From CAZYWA01 sp964650975 [NCBI: uncultured bacterium] (GTDB taxonomy: Bacteria; JADJOY01), in the NCBI GenBank assembly GCA_964650975.1, contig CAZYWA010000028.1, positions 1 through 27,020 on the forward strand: DNA of 27,020 nucleotides, in the 5' to 3' direction. Below are positions 8,561 to 16,671 of this stretch, piece after piece; position 1 is the first letter of the stretch; the number at the start of each line of letters is the position of its first letter. Made by a program: the position numbers and the translations under genes. The notes beneath the pieces are model-generated. The model ran no database searches, had not been told where the DNA came from, and was given only the letters and a program-made list of their open reading frames with translations.

Positions 8561-8593
8561 GGTCATCCTAGATGACCAACCAGGCGGAGTCAA
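8561..8593 (-). promoter_or_regulatory. toxin-antitoxin promoter with overlapping palindromic operator
   Basis: On the minus strand, TTGACT (8593-8588) and TAGGAT (8570-8565) are separated by exactly 17 nt, a good sigma-70-type promoter. A perfect inverted repeat GGTCATC-CTA-GATGACC (8561-8577) covers the -10 element. This is the expected place for the antitoxin or toxin-antitoxin complex to bind and autorepress. The predicted transcription start (about 8558) falls at the antitoxin ATG. Confidence 0.8.
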
Positions 8594-8612
8594 AGCGAAG
8601 CATCACGGCGCC

Positions 8613-10055
8613 CTACCAGCCCGGCGCACGCTGCACGGCGCGGCGGGCGAAGAGGAAGTCGAAGAGGTTGCCCTCGTGGGGCTGGTCCCAGCGCACCGAG
8701 GGGGTCGGCGTCGGACCGAGGTTGAGCCGGCCGATGCGGGTCGAGCGCAGCAGCGCGGCCACGTTCCGGGGCGCGCGGGTGATCGCGGAGACCACCAGCG
8801 AATCGCCCATCCAGTCGAGGGCTGCTTCGTCGGGCAGCTCGACCACGCTCGCGAACGGGAACAGGTACTCGGTGTTGGCGAGCGGGTGATCGAGCTTCGC
8901 GCAGCGCACGATGGTCGGCTGCAGGAAGGTCGATCCCGCGAGCGTCACGCGCCGCTCGCCGGCGCGGAAACGGGCGCTGGTCTCGATCGCGCCGTCCACC
9001 GCGAGAGCCGCGGTGATGGCGTCGTCGATGCGCTCGGCGAGCGTGGCGTCGGCGAAGGCGGCGAGGCGTGCCTGGGGGTCGTCGAGAGGGAGCGGCCCCA
9101 ACGAGGCCAGGCGCTCCGCGAGAGCGTTCGCGATCTGGTCCGCGTGACCTGGGACCACGATGCATGAAGCGTTGACGCAGCTGCGCCCGCCGTTCGCCGC
9201 GATCGAGTCGACCAGCACGTCGAGGTGCCGCTCCCAGCCGTCGATCTGGTCCGCGCCGATCCACACCTTCGAGCGGCCCGGGCCGTGGATCTCGATCGAC
9301 GGCCTCCCAGCCCAGGGCGCGGTGGTGCGCGCGTCGCCGAAGAGCAGCGCGCGCTCGCAGCCGTCGAGGAGCGCGGCGCCGCCCTCGTGATCGGTCGGAT
9401 AGAACGCGAGCGCCTCGCGGGGCAGGCCGGCGACGGTGAGCGCCCGTGCGAGGCGCAGCGGCGTCCACGGATCGAGGCTGCCAGGCTTGAGCGCCACGGG
9501 GACCTTCAAGGCGAGCGCCGGTAGCCAGAGCGCGTTGACGCCCGGGGAATTGCTCGGCAGCAAGGCGGCGAGCGCCCGGCACTGCGGTGCAAACCAGAGC
9601 GGTATGCCGCGGTGCTCGCGGACGGCCGCGTCGAGCTCTTCCGGCGCGAGACCGCGGGTCAGGCCACGCACGATCGTGCCGAGCTCGCGGAGCACGCCGG
9701 CGAGCTTCTCCTGGTTCGCGCGCGCCAGCGTCAGCGGCAAGGCGCCGGTGGCCGCGAGCTGTGCGCGGTACTCGGCGCCGGTCTGCGTCACGCCGTCCGC
9801 GATCTCGAGCTCGGCCTCGAGGAACAGGTCCGCGGCGGCGCGGCAGCACGCCAGGATCGCGTGCGTCGACATCGCGCGCAGGACGCTCGCGGCGTCGTCC
9901 GCGCGTTTCAGGTCGCGGCGGATGAGTCCCGCGTTGACCTGCGACAGCCGGCCGACGATGTCGCCGGTCCGGTGATCGCGCAGGTCGATCGCCGTGAGGC
10001 TTCGATACTCCTCGCCCCAGCGCAGAGCTGGAAGGTGAGGAACCGACGCCGTCAT
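8613..10055 (-). CDS. aldehyde dehydrogenase-superfamily protein / LuxC-like acyl reductase
   Basis: This 480-aa protein has the ALDH fold. Visible elements are a cofactor-binding region (LLPSNSPG at about 166-172; ALKPGS at about 188-193), the general-base region PSIEIHGPG with Glu255, and the catalytic cysteine Cys293 in NGGRSCVNAS, with a conserved-looking C-terminal LFDFLFARRAV. Length and the divergent GRSC motif fit the acyl-CoA/acyl-protein reductase (LuxC, GriD) branch better than ordinary ALDHs, but this is a judgement from motifs. It probably reduces an activated acyl group to an aldehyde with NAD(P)H, or does the reverse oxidation. It lies 144 bp downstream of the adenylating enzyme gene on the same strand, with a palindromic repeat in the gap. 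ATG at 10055 is the natural start. Confidence 0.82.
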   Translation of the reverse strand: MTASVPHLPALRWGEEYRSLTAIDLRDHRTGDIVGRLSQVNAGLIRRDLKRADDAASVLRAMSTHAILACCRAAADLFLEAELEIADGVTQTGAEYRAQLAATGALPLTLARANQEKLAGVLRELGTIVRGLTRGLAPEELDAAVREHRGIPLWFAPQCRALAALLPSNSPGVNALWLPALALKVPVALKPGSLDPWTPLRLARALTVAGLPREALAFYPTDHEGGAALLDGCERALLFGDARTTAPWAGRPSIEIHGPGRSKVWIGADQIDGWERHLDVLVDSIAANGGRSCVNASCIVVPGHADQIANALAERLASLGPLPLDDPQARLAAFADATLAERIDDAITAALAVDGAIETSARFRAGERRVTLAGSTFLQPTIVRCAKLDHPLANTEYLFPFASVVELPDEAALDWMGDSLVVSAITRAPRNVAALLRSTRIGRLNLGPTPTPSVRWDQPHEGNLFDFLFARRAVQRAPGW

Positions 10056-10092
10056 CGCCGAGTGCCTAGATCACCGGAGCTCTGCGGCTCTG

Positions 10093-10168
10093 GGAGGGAC
10101 GCGCTCCGTCGCGTCCGCAGCGTCGAATCGTGATGCGGCGCCGCGGCTGCGAGGGACCGCAGCCCTCC
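10093..10168. repeat. palindromic intergenic repeat, copy 2 (REP/MITE-like)
   Basis: Arms 10093-10112 (GGAGGGACGCGCTCCGTCGC) and 10149-10168 are imperfect inverted repeats and closely match copy 1 at 4179-4256. It lies between the acyl reductase start and the adenylating enzyme stop. The hairpin could reduce read-through or stabilise the upstream message, as REP elements sometimes do. Confidence 0.75.
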
Positions 10169-10199
10169 GAACAATCGCAGCCCGCGGGCGGCCGATCAT

Positions 10200-11297
10200 T
10201 CAGTACACGCCTTCGATGATTCGCGTGCCTGGCTCCTCGAACGGCTTCACCTCGCCCGCGCCGTCCCACGGCCAGTGCGCGCAGGGTGGGCGGCGGATCG
10301 CGTCGTCGCGCTCGAGGAAGCGCGGCAGGAAGAGCTCCTTCGTGAGCGTGGTCAGCTCGACCCGGCCGCGCTCGCCGTACCCGACGAGCTTCCGCGAATC
10401 GGCCGGATCGGTCACCCGCAGCGCGGCGAACGGCTCGGGCGCGTGATAGGTGACCGAGAACTCGCGCGCCAAAGTCTCGGGGTCACACGCGGCAAGGCCC
10501 ATCAGCGTGTTGCCGTAGACCGGCACCAGCGCGACCCGGCGCTCGAGCACCTCCTCGACCAGGAAGCGCGCCAGTTGCGGGTTCATCTCCGTCCCGCCGC
10601 AGAGGACGCCCTTCACACCGGCGTCGGCCAATGACAGCCCGTCGCCCAGCGCCTCGAGCAAGCGCGGCGTCGTGAAGACCACGTCGATCTTGCGGTTCCG
10701 CAGCAGGAGCGCCGCCTGCTCGACCACGTGCGCCATGTAGGCCTTGGCGCCCGCGCCGTCGCCCTTCGCGATCAGCTTCTTCACCCAGCGCGGGTCGAGA
10801 TCGACGAAGTAGCAGGACGAGCCGCGGAAGTTCGCGAGGTGCTCGATCGCGAGACGCAGGCGCCGCGGGCCGGTCGGGCCGACCATGAGCCAGTAGCCGT
10901 CGCGCGGGAAGGACGATTCGGGAAGCGTCTCCGAGAAGCGCTCGTAGTCGCGCTTGTAGTCGTCCCAGCCGATCCGCTGCTTGGGCATGCCTGTGGTGCC
11001 GCCGGTCTCGAAGATCGTGAACGGACGGCCGCGGAAGGCGCGCGGGATCCAGCGTTCGTGCGGGTCGTTCCGGAGGTGCTCGCCGTCGAAATTCGGGAAG
11101 AGCTGGACCAGGTCATCGAAGCCGGCGATATCGCGTACCGGATCGAAGCCGCACGTGCTCGCGAACTCGAGCCACACCGGCGTCCCGGTTTCGGGCGAGA
11201 AGTGCCAGCGCACGATCTCGCGCAGGTGCGCGTCGAGGGCCACGCGCGCCGCGGCGACCCGTGCGTCCGAACCGGCGCTTCCGCCCGACGTGCTCAA
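10200..11297 (-). CDS. adenylate-forming enzyme, PaaK/LuxE-like acyl (aryl) activating protein
   Basis: This 365-aa protein carries the adenylate-forming P-loop FETGGTTGMPKQ (about 96-107) and a late RFLERDD motif (Asp331) that matches RYRTGD of phenylacetate-CoA ligases. Its small size fits the LuxE/GriC-like branch, which activates a carboxylate as acyl-AMP and passes it to a thiol. Cys339 near the C-terminus (RRPPCAHW) is a possible acyl acceptor by analogy with LuxE, but this is inference. The A5-like motif reads YGNTLMG (261-267) and lacks the usual Glu. The TTG at 11297 overlaps the symporter stop (TTGA) with GGAAG 8 nt upstream; GTG at 11243 is the alternative start. With the downstream acyl reductase it forms a plausible carboxylate reductase pair. 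Confidence 0.83.
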   Translation of the reverse strand: MSTSGGSAGSDARVAAARVALDAHLREIVRWHFSPETGTPVWLEFASTCGFDPVRDIAGFDDLVQLFPNFDGEHLRNDPHERWIPRAFRGRPFTIFETGGTTGMPKQRIGWDDYKRDYERFSETLPESSFPRDGYWLMVGPTGPRRLRLAIEHLANFRGSSCYFVDLDPRWVKKLIAKGDGAGAKAYMAHVVEQAALLLRNRKIDVVFTTPRLLEALGDGLSLADAGVKGVLCGGTEMNPQLARFLVEEVLERRVALVPVYGNTLMGLAACDPETLAREFSVTYHAPEPFAALRVTDPADSRKLVGYGERGRVELTTLTKELFLPRFLERDDAIRRPPCAHWPWDGAGEVKPFEEPGTRIIEGVY

Positions 11298-12844
11298 TCG
11301 AAGTACTTCCGGAGCGTCGCTTCCGCAGGCGGCTGGGTCGCGAGCGAGACCGCCACCAGCGCCACGCTGGCGGCGAGCAACACCCACGCGACCGGCATCA
11401 CGCCGAGCACCAGCGGCTCCTCCGGATGCGGCACGCCGTGCAGCACCGGCGCGATCAGCCCGCGATAGACGAGGACACCCCAGGTCGCGAGCATCGCCAG
11501 CACCGACGCGAAGGCGCCCGCCGTGGTCATGCGCTTCCAGTAGAGTGCGCCGAGCACCAGCGGAAAGAGGCCGGTGAAGCCGCTGAAGCACCACACGCCG
11601 AGGTCGAACACGTTGGGCGGCTGGTACTGCGAGAGCACGAAGGAGACGGCCATGATCGCGAGGATGAAGCCGCGGCTCCAGTAGACCTGCGCGCGATCGC
11701 TGATGCGACCCTGGCCCGCGAGCGGCACCACCACGTCCTCGGTGAACATCGTGCCGAGCGTCATCACCTGGCTGTCCATCGACATGATCGCGGCGATCGT
11801 TCCCGCCTGCACCAGCCCGCGCACCATCGGATAGGGGATGTAGCGGGCCGTCATCATGCCGAGCACCGCGTTCGAGCTCTTGACCGGGAGTCCCTGACCG
11901 ACCGCCCACACGCCGATCAGCACGCACGGCATCCACACGATCAAGATGAAGATCGGATGGAAGACCAGCACGGTGCGGAACGACTTCGCGTCCTTGGCCG
12001 TGAGCCAGCTCTGGAAGACGTGCGGGAACATGCCGACCGAGAGCGGCACCAGCATGTAGGAGAGGAACTGCCCGTGCCCGATCTTGCCCTCGCGTGCCAG
12101 GTGCCCGGGCGACCTCGCGAGAACCGCGGCCGACGCGGCGTGCGCGCCGCCCAGGCTGTGCGCGATCATCCACACGGCCGCCACACCCGCCACCAGGAAC
12201 ATGATGGTCTGGAACGCGTTGGCCCACACCGCGCCGCGGACACCGCCCTGGAAGATGTAGAGCAGCACCACGGCGCTCACCACCAGCACGGTGATCCAGG
12301 ACGGAATGGCGCCGTTGGTGGCCGGGTCGGCGGTCGCGAACACCGTCGGGAACATGCCGCGGGTCGCACCCTGCACGAACGCGCCGGCGCCGATGAAGCC
12401 GGTCAACACGTACGGGATCATGAGCAGCACCAGGATCGGGAAGAGCAGGGTGCCGAGCGCCTGCGACTCGAAGCGGTCGCGGAAGAACTGGATCTGCGTG
12501 ACGAAGCCGTGGCGCTTGCCGATCGCCCAGAGCCGCATGCCGACCAGGAAGAACACCAGGCTGTGGACCAGGCCCGACGACGACGCCATGAGCGGATAGA
12601 CGCCGATGCCGTCCTCGTAGGACTTGGCCGTCGAGCCCACCATTGCGAAGGCCGTCATGACCGTGCTGAAGATCGACAGCAGGAAGAGGACGGGGCCCAC
12701 CGAGTGGCTGGCGGTGAAGTAGTCCTTCGACGTGCCGCGGAACGAGCGCATGCTCGCGACGCCGAGCGCGATCAGCACCGTGAAATAGGCGCCGATGACG
12801 TAGAGCGGCAGGTACGACACCGCGGGAGCCGCCGCCGGCGTCAT
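11294..12844 (-). CDS. sodium:solute symporter (SSS family)
   Basis: This 516-aa integral membrane protein has about 13 hydrophobic segments and the SSS-family pattern: YFTASHSVGPVLFLLSIFSTVMTAFAMVGSTAKSYEDG in the first helices, the FQGGVRGAVWANAFQTIMFLVAG core and IMSMDSQVMTLGTMFTEDVV in the Na+-site helix. It should import an organic anion or similar small solute with Na+. The ATG at 12844 overlaps the stop of the preceding DUF3311 gene (ATGA). Its own stop overlaps the start of the adenylating enzyme gene, so all three are tightly coupled. The nearest characterised arrangement is the monocarboxylate/pantothenate type (MctP/PanF with a small partner). The substrate is unknown, but the downstream enzymes suggest a carboxylic acid. 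Confidence 0.94.
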   Translation of the reverse strand: MTPAAAPAVSYLPLYVIGAYFTVLIALGVASMRSFRGTSKDYFTASHSVGPVLFLLSIFSTVMTAFAMVGSTAKSYEDGIGVYPLMASSSGLVHSLVFFLVGMRLWAIGKRHGFVTQIQFFRDRFESQALGTLLFPILVLLMIPYVLTGFIGAGAFVQGATRGMFPTVFATADPATNGAIPSWITVLVVSAVVLLYIFQGGVRGAVWANAFQTIMFLVAGVAAVWMIAHSLGGAHAASAAVLARSPGHLAREGKIGHGQFLSYMLVPLSVGMFPHVFQSWLTAKDAKSFRTVLVFHPIFILIVWMPCVLIGVWAVGQGLPVKSSNAVLGMMTARYIPYPMVRGLVQAGTIAAIMSMDSQVMTLGTMFTEDVVVPLAGQGRISDRAQVYWSRGFILAIMAVSFVLSQYQPPNVFDLGVWCFSGFTGLFPLVLGALYWKRMTTAGAFASVLAMLATWGVLVYRGLIAPVLHGVPHPEEPLVLGVMPVAWVLLAASVALVAVSLATQPPAEATLRKYFD

Positions 12845-13143
12845 CGAGGACGCACCGCGCCGGATCCCGAGCCGGGAGGCTCCGCGGCGTCGCGCCCGCC
12901 CGGCCCTCCGCTGGCCCACTCCTCCAGGTGATCGGGCCACGCCACGACGATGAAGACCGCCCACAGGAGCCCCGCGCCCAGCGAGTAGAGCGCGTGGTAG
13001 CCGAGCCCGGCCGGCAGGAAGCCGAACCACAGCGTGGTGTCGTTCCAGAGCCAGAAATCCCAGTGCAGGAACGCGAACACCGCCACCACGATCCACATCC
13101 AGCGCCCGCGTCGCGCGGGTTTCGTGCTCTCGATCGGTTTCAC
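12841..13143 (-). CDS. DUF3311-type small membrane protein, symporter partner
   Basis: This 100-aa protein has two hydrophobic segments (WMWIVVAVFAFLHWDFWLWND and GYHALYSLGAGLLWAVFIVVAW) separated by FGFLPAG, the pattern of DUF3311 proteins. These are typically encoded just before an SSS symporter and are thought to be a small subunit of it. The start is a GTG at 13143 with GAGG upstream, and the stop overlaps the symporter ATG. It is the first gene of the operon. The C-terminal 20 residues are Gly/Pro/Arg-rich and probably disordered. Confidence 0.85.
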   Translation of the reverse strand: MKPIESTKPARRGRWMWIVVAVFAFLHWDFWLWNDTTLWFGFLPAGLGYHALYSLGAGLLWAVFIVVAWPDHLEEWASGGPGGRDAAEPPGSGSGAVRPR

Positions 13144-13167
13144 GATGGGGCGGCCTCGTCGATGCCG

Positions 13168-13195
13168 ATCATACCCCGGGTTTTCGTCTCGTCAG
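13168..13195 (-). promoter_or_regulatory. predicted promoter of the DUF3311-symporter operon
   Basis: On the minus strand CTGACG (13195-13190) and TATGAT (13173-13168) are 16 nt apart. The -10 matches the consensus at 5 of 6 positions. The leader to the GTG at 13143 would be about 18 nt. Confidence 0.55.
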
Positions 13196-13290
13196 GCGGC
13201 GGGCGTGCATCGAGCGAACGCGCTCGACAAGCCGCCCCGGCGGCTCGCAGAATGCTTCACCTCCGAGGCGATGTTCAAAGGCACGGTCCG

Positions 13291-14577
13291 ATGAAGCACG
13301 TACGCGTCACTCTCGCGGTTCTCACGCTGCTCCTCGCCGTCTCCCGGTCGCGCGCCGCCGCTCCCGAATGGCCGGGCTGGCGCGGCCCGGGCCGCGACGG
13401 CTTGTCGCGCGAAACCGGGCTCCTGAGCTCGTGGCCCTCGGGCGGGCCGCCGCTCCTGTGGAAGGCGGCGGGAATGGGGGCCGGCTTCTCGAGCGTCGCC
13501 GTGGTGGACCGTCGCATCTACACGATGGGCGACCGCGACGGCGCGCAGTACCTGCTCGCGTTCACCGCGGACGGTGGCGCCCCGCTGTGGAAGGCTCGCG
13601 TCGGTTCGACCTTCGGCGACGAGAACGGCGGACCGCGCGGCACGCCGACGGTCGACGGCGGAACGGTGTTCGCGCTCGGCACCGACGGCGATCTGGTCGC
13701 GGTCGAGGCCGTGTCCGGGAAGGAGCTCTGGCGTCGCAGCCTGCCGCGCGACTTCGGCGGGCAGATGATGTCGGGGTGGGGATGGAGCGAGTCGCCGTTC
13801 GTCGACGGCGACCACGTGATCGTCACGCCCGGTGCGAGTGGCGCGGCCCTGGTGGCGCTGGAAAAGGCGACCGGCAAGGAAGTCTGGCGCACGGCCGTTC
13901 CCAAGCTCGGGCCGGCCGGGAACGATGGCGCCGGCTACTCCTCGGTGGTGGTCACGGATGCCGCCGGCACCCGGCAGTACGTGCAGCTCCTGGGCCGCGG
14001 CCTGGTGGGCGTGCGCGCCAGCGACGGCCATTTCCTGTGGGGCTACAACCGGATCGCCAACGGCACCGCGAACATCCCCACACCGCTGGTGCGCGCCAAC
14101 TGGGTGTTCACCTCCACCGGCTATCAGACCGGCGCGGCGCTGGTCGAGCTCGACAAGGCGGCGGACGGAGGTGTGACGGCGCGCGAGGTCTATTTCCTGG
14201 ATGCGAAGACGTTCCAGAACCATCACGGCGGCATGGTGCTGGTGGGGAACGACCTCTACGGAGGCAGCGGTCAGAACCGAGGCTCCCCGATCTGCATCGA
14301 GCTCACGACCGGAAAGGTGATGTGGGGCGGAGACATTCGAAACGCCGGCAGCGGCTCGGCGGCGGTCACGTACGCCGACGGTCAGCTCTACTTCCGCTAC
14401 CAGAACGGCGTGGTGATGCTGATCGACGCGACCCCCGACGGTTATCGCGAGAAGGGCAGCTTCACCATCCCCAACGTCTCGAAGCCGAGCTGGTCCCATC
14501 CGGTGGTGGTCGGCGGCCGGCTCTACCTGCGCGAGCAGGACACGCTCTACGTGTACGACGTCCGGAAAACCGCTTGA
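13291..14577 (+). CDS. exported PQQ-like beta-propeller protein (copy A)
   Basis: This 428-aa protein has a signal peptide (VTLAVLTLLLAVSRSRAAA), then EWPGWRGPGRDG, the typical opening of exported PQQ-like propellers. Repeating blades follow, each with a G-x-V/I-Y/F-A-L turn and a GxxLWK/GKELWR motif (FTADGGAPLWKARVG, VEAVSGKELWRRSLP, EKATGKEVWRTAVP, IELTTGKVMWGGDI). Such proteins rarely bind PQQ itself; they act as scaffolds or redox-chain partners in the periplasm. It is transcribed into the cytochrome gene after 21 bp, so the two probably work together. A paralogue lies on the other strand at 17959-19449. ATG at 13291 was chosen because the signal peptide starts there; earlier in-frame sequence is on the far side of the divergent promoter region. 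Confidence 0.9.
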   Translation: MKHVRVTLAVLTLLLAVSRSRAAAPEWPGWRGPGRDGLSRETGLLSSWPSGGPPLLWKAAGMGAGFSSVAVVDRRIYTMGDRDGAQYLLAFTADGGAPLWKARVGSTFGDENGGPRGTPTVDGGTVFALGTDGDLVAVEAVSGKELWRRSLPRDFGGQMMSGWGWSESPFVDGDHVIVTPGASGAALVALEKATGKEVWRTAVPKLGPAGNDGAGYSSVVVTDAAGTRQYVQLLGRGLVGVRASDGHFLWGYNRIANGTANIPTPLVRANWVFTSTGYQTGAALVELDKAADGGVTAREVYFLDAKTFQNHHGGMVLVGNDLYGGSGQNRGSPICIELTTGKVMWGGDIRNAGSGSAAVTYADGQLYFRYQNGVVMLIDATPDGYREKGSFTIPNVSKPSWSHPVVVGGRLYLREQDTLYVYDVRKTA

Positions 14578-14598
14578 CGACGTCGCCGCGCCGCGCAC

Positions 14599-16671
14599 GT
14601 GAGTGAGGGAGCGGCCGCGACCTCGCCCCGGAGCGAGATCGTCCTGCGCGGCTGGCTTTGCGGCTGCCTGCTCTTCATCCTCGCTTCCGGAGTCCTGACC
14701 CTGGTGACGGGCGCCGCCGCGCCTGGCTTGCAGTGGGTGCAGTACGCGCATCTGGTGGTCGCCGTCGCGACCACGCCGCTCTGGATCGCGTACGTCGCGG
14801 TCCACCTGGCCCAGACGCTGCGCGATCCGCCGCGGGTGGCTCGGCGAGTGGCCATCGCCGTCATCGCCGCTTCCGCGTTCGTCATGACGAGGGCGCGGAT
14901 CGGCGTGGAGCACAACGAGCAGCTCAACCACGTGCTCACGCTCTTCGTCGTGGCGATCCTGCTCAGGCTCGCGTGGACCTTCCCGAGAGTGCTGCGAGAC
15001 CGGCGCTCACCCTGGGCTCTGGGTGTCCTCTTCTTCGGGCTCTCGGTGCTAACGCTCTTGAGCGGCTTCTTCGTGATTCCAGGAGGCAGCCCCGGGAGAG
15101 CGTTTTACGTGCTCCACCTCGGCAGCATTCCGTTCACGGTGGCGGCCGGCGTCGCGCACGTCTTCTCGTCGCGTCGATCGGTGGGGGGAAGAGCGTTTCC
15201 GTGGGCCGCGCCGCTCAGGCGGATCACGATGCCGGTGTTCGTGGCTCTCGGCGGAAGCGTCGGCGCGCTCGCCGTGGCGGTGCAGCTCTCGGCGCGGCTG
15301 CCCGAACCCGACCGACGAGCCATCTCGACCACCGACCAGGGCTTCCGCGACGTCTCGGCCGAGGCTTGCGACACCTGTCACCAGACCGTGGTCCTCACGT
15401 GGGAGCGGTCGTCGCATGCGCGAGCCGCCGCGAACCCGGTTTTCACCGCGCTCTTGCGTCGCGCCATCGCCGGCGGCCATGCCGCCGAGGCGCGACGGTG
15501 CCTGGGCTGTCACGCGCCGCACGCCGCGGATCCGACGCGGTTCGCCGTGGACGAGGTCATCGCCAGCGAAGGTTTCCAGGCCGGCGTCCATTGCGTTTCG
15601 TGTCATCGGATGGCGGCACCCGCGGGCGCGCGCGACGGAGCCGTCGACTTCGTGCCGTTCGCGAACGAGCGCGGCACGTTCTTGATCGAGCGCGGGGGTC
15701 CGTTCGCCCGCTGGCTCAGGCCGCAGCCCTACGCTCAGGCGAGCACCGTCGAATCCGGCCTGGAGAGGCACCTGACGCAATGGCGCGTTGGCCCCAAGCG
15801 GCCGGTCGGTTGCCGTCCTTGCCACATCCAGACCCTGGAGCCGATGACGGGCGGCCGGCTCACCGACGTCCTGCAGAATCAGTACAGCTCGTGGGAGAGC
15901 TCTCCCGCCGCCGCCGCTGGCCGCGACTGCGTCGACTGCCACATGCGCACCGTCTACGGAGACGACGGTTACGTGCTCAAGGATCACCGCTTCGCCGCCG
16001 CGAGCACCTACGTGGGCCGCGTCGCCGATGGCCAGGATGGCGAGAACGCGGCGGTCGCCTCGCTCGAGGCTCGCTGGATCCCGCCCCGCGGCAGCATCTC
16101 GCTCGAGTCCGCCGGAGTACGGGTGGGCGACGAGCTCGCGCACGAGTACGGCCGGCCGGGCGCGAATGCCCCGAGCCCGGGCGAGGCGGTTCCGCTGCTC
16201 GAGATGAAGGTCGATCTGGTGCGAGCGCCGTCGGGAGATTCGCTGCGCGTCGAGACCTGGAACGCGGGCGCCATCGGACACGCGTTCCCGAACGGACCGA
16301 CGGACCTGATCCAGGTGTGGCTACGGATCCGCGCCACCGACGCGCGCGACGTGGTGCTCGTGGATCAGGGGAGTGACGGGCCGGAGGGAGCGACTCGTCT
16401 GGGTCACCGTCTGCTCGACGCTCGCGGGGACGTCGTGAAGGACCATCGCCTGTGGGAGGTGACACAGGTCGTCGATCTCGGTCGCGTCCCCGCCGACGGT
16501 CGTTACACGGTCGACGTCCCGCTCTCGACCGCGCCCTCGGGCGCGGTCGACGTGGACGCGAGCTGGAGCTACCGGCGGCTCGACCCTGCTCGCGTGCGAC
16601 AGCTCGCGGGCGTGACGGCGGAGGGACTTCCCATCGTCACGGTGGGGCGCTTTCGAGGCACGGCCGGTTGA
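14599..16671 (+). CDS. membrane-anchored pentaheme cytochrome c with b-type-like membrane domain
   Basis: This 690-aa protein has three parts. Residues 1-232 hold six or seven membrane helices with His51/His69 and His173/His187, positioned like ligands of b-type haems. Residues 250-470 hold five CxxCH haem c sites: 257-261 (CDTCH), 301-305 (CLGCH), 332-336 (CVSCH), 405-409 (CRPCH) and 444-448 (CVDCH). The region WERSSHARAAANPVF resembles the cytochrome c554 family. Residues 480-690 are a beta-rich domain with NAGAIGHAFPNGPTDL, similar to the GHxFPTG element of other multihaem cytochromes. It probably moves electrons between the quinone pool and a periplasmic or extracellular partner. The start is GTG at 14599, 21 bp after the propeller gene; the ribosome-binding site is weak, suggesting coupling. 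Confidence 0.9.
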   Translation: MSEGAAATSPRSEIVLRGWLCGCLLFILASGVLTLVTGAAAPGLQWVQYAHLVVAVATTPLWIAYVAVHLAQTLRDPPRVARRVAIAVIAASAFVMTRARIGVEHNEQLNHVLTLFVVAILLRLAWTFPRVLRDRRSPWALGVLFFGLSVLTLLSGFFVIPGGSPGRAFYVLHLGSIPFTVAAGVAHVFSSRRSVGGRAFPWAAPLRRITMPVFVALGGSVGALAVAVQLSARLPEPDRRAISTTDQGFRDVSAEACDTCHQTVVLTWERSSHARAAANPVFTALLRRAIAGGHAAEARRCLGCHAPHAADPTRFAVDEVIASEGFQAGVHCVSCHRMAAPAGARDGAVDFVPFANERGTFLIERGGPFARWLRPQPYAQASTVESGLERHLTQWRVGPKRPVGCRPCHIQTLEPMTGGRLTDVLQNQYSSWESSPAAAAGRDCVDCHMRTVYGDDGYVLKDHRFAAASTYVGRVADGQDGENAAVASLEARWIPPRGSISLESAGVRVGDELAHEYGRPGANAPSPGEAVPLLEMKVDLVRAPSGDSLRVETWNAGAIGHAFPNGPTDLIQVWLRIRATDARDVVLVDQGSDGPEGATRLGHRLLDARGDVVKDHRLWEVTQVVDLGRVPADGRYTVDVPLSTAPSGAVDVDASWSYRRLDPARVRQLAGVTAEGLPIVTVGRFRGTAG

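Noticed and set aside
11298-12227. Upstream extension of the adenylating enzyme frame
   Set aside because: It overlaps the symporter coding sequence in another frame and has shadow composition; the TTG or GTG starts near 11297 and 11243 give the normal family length.
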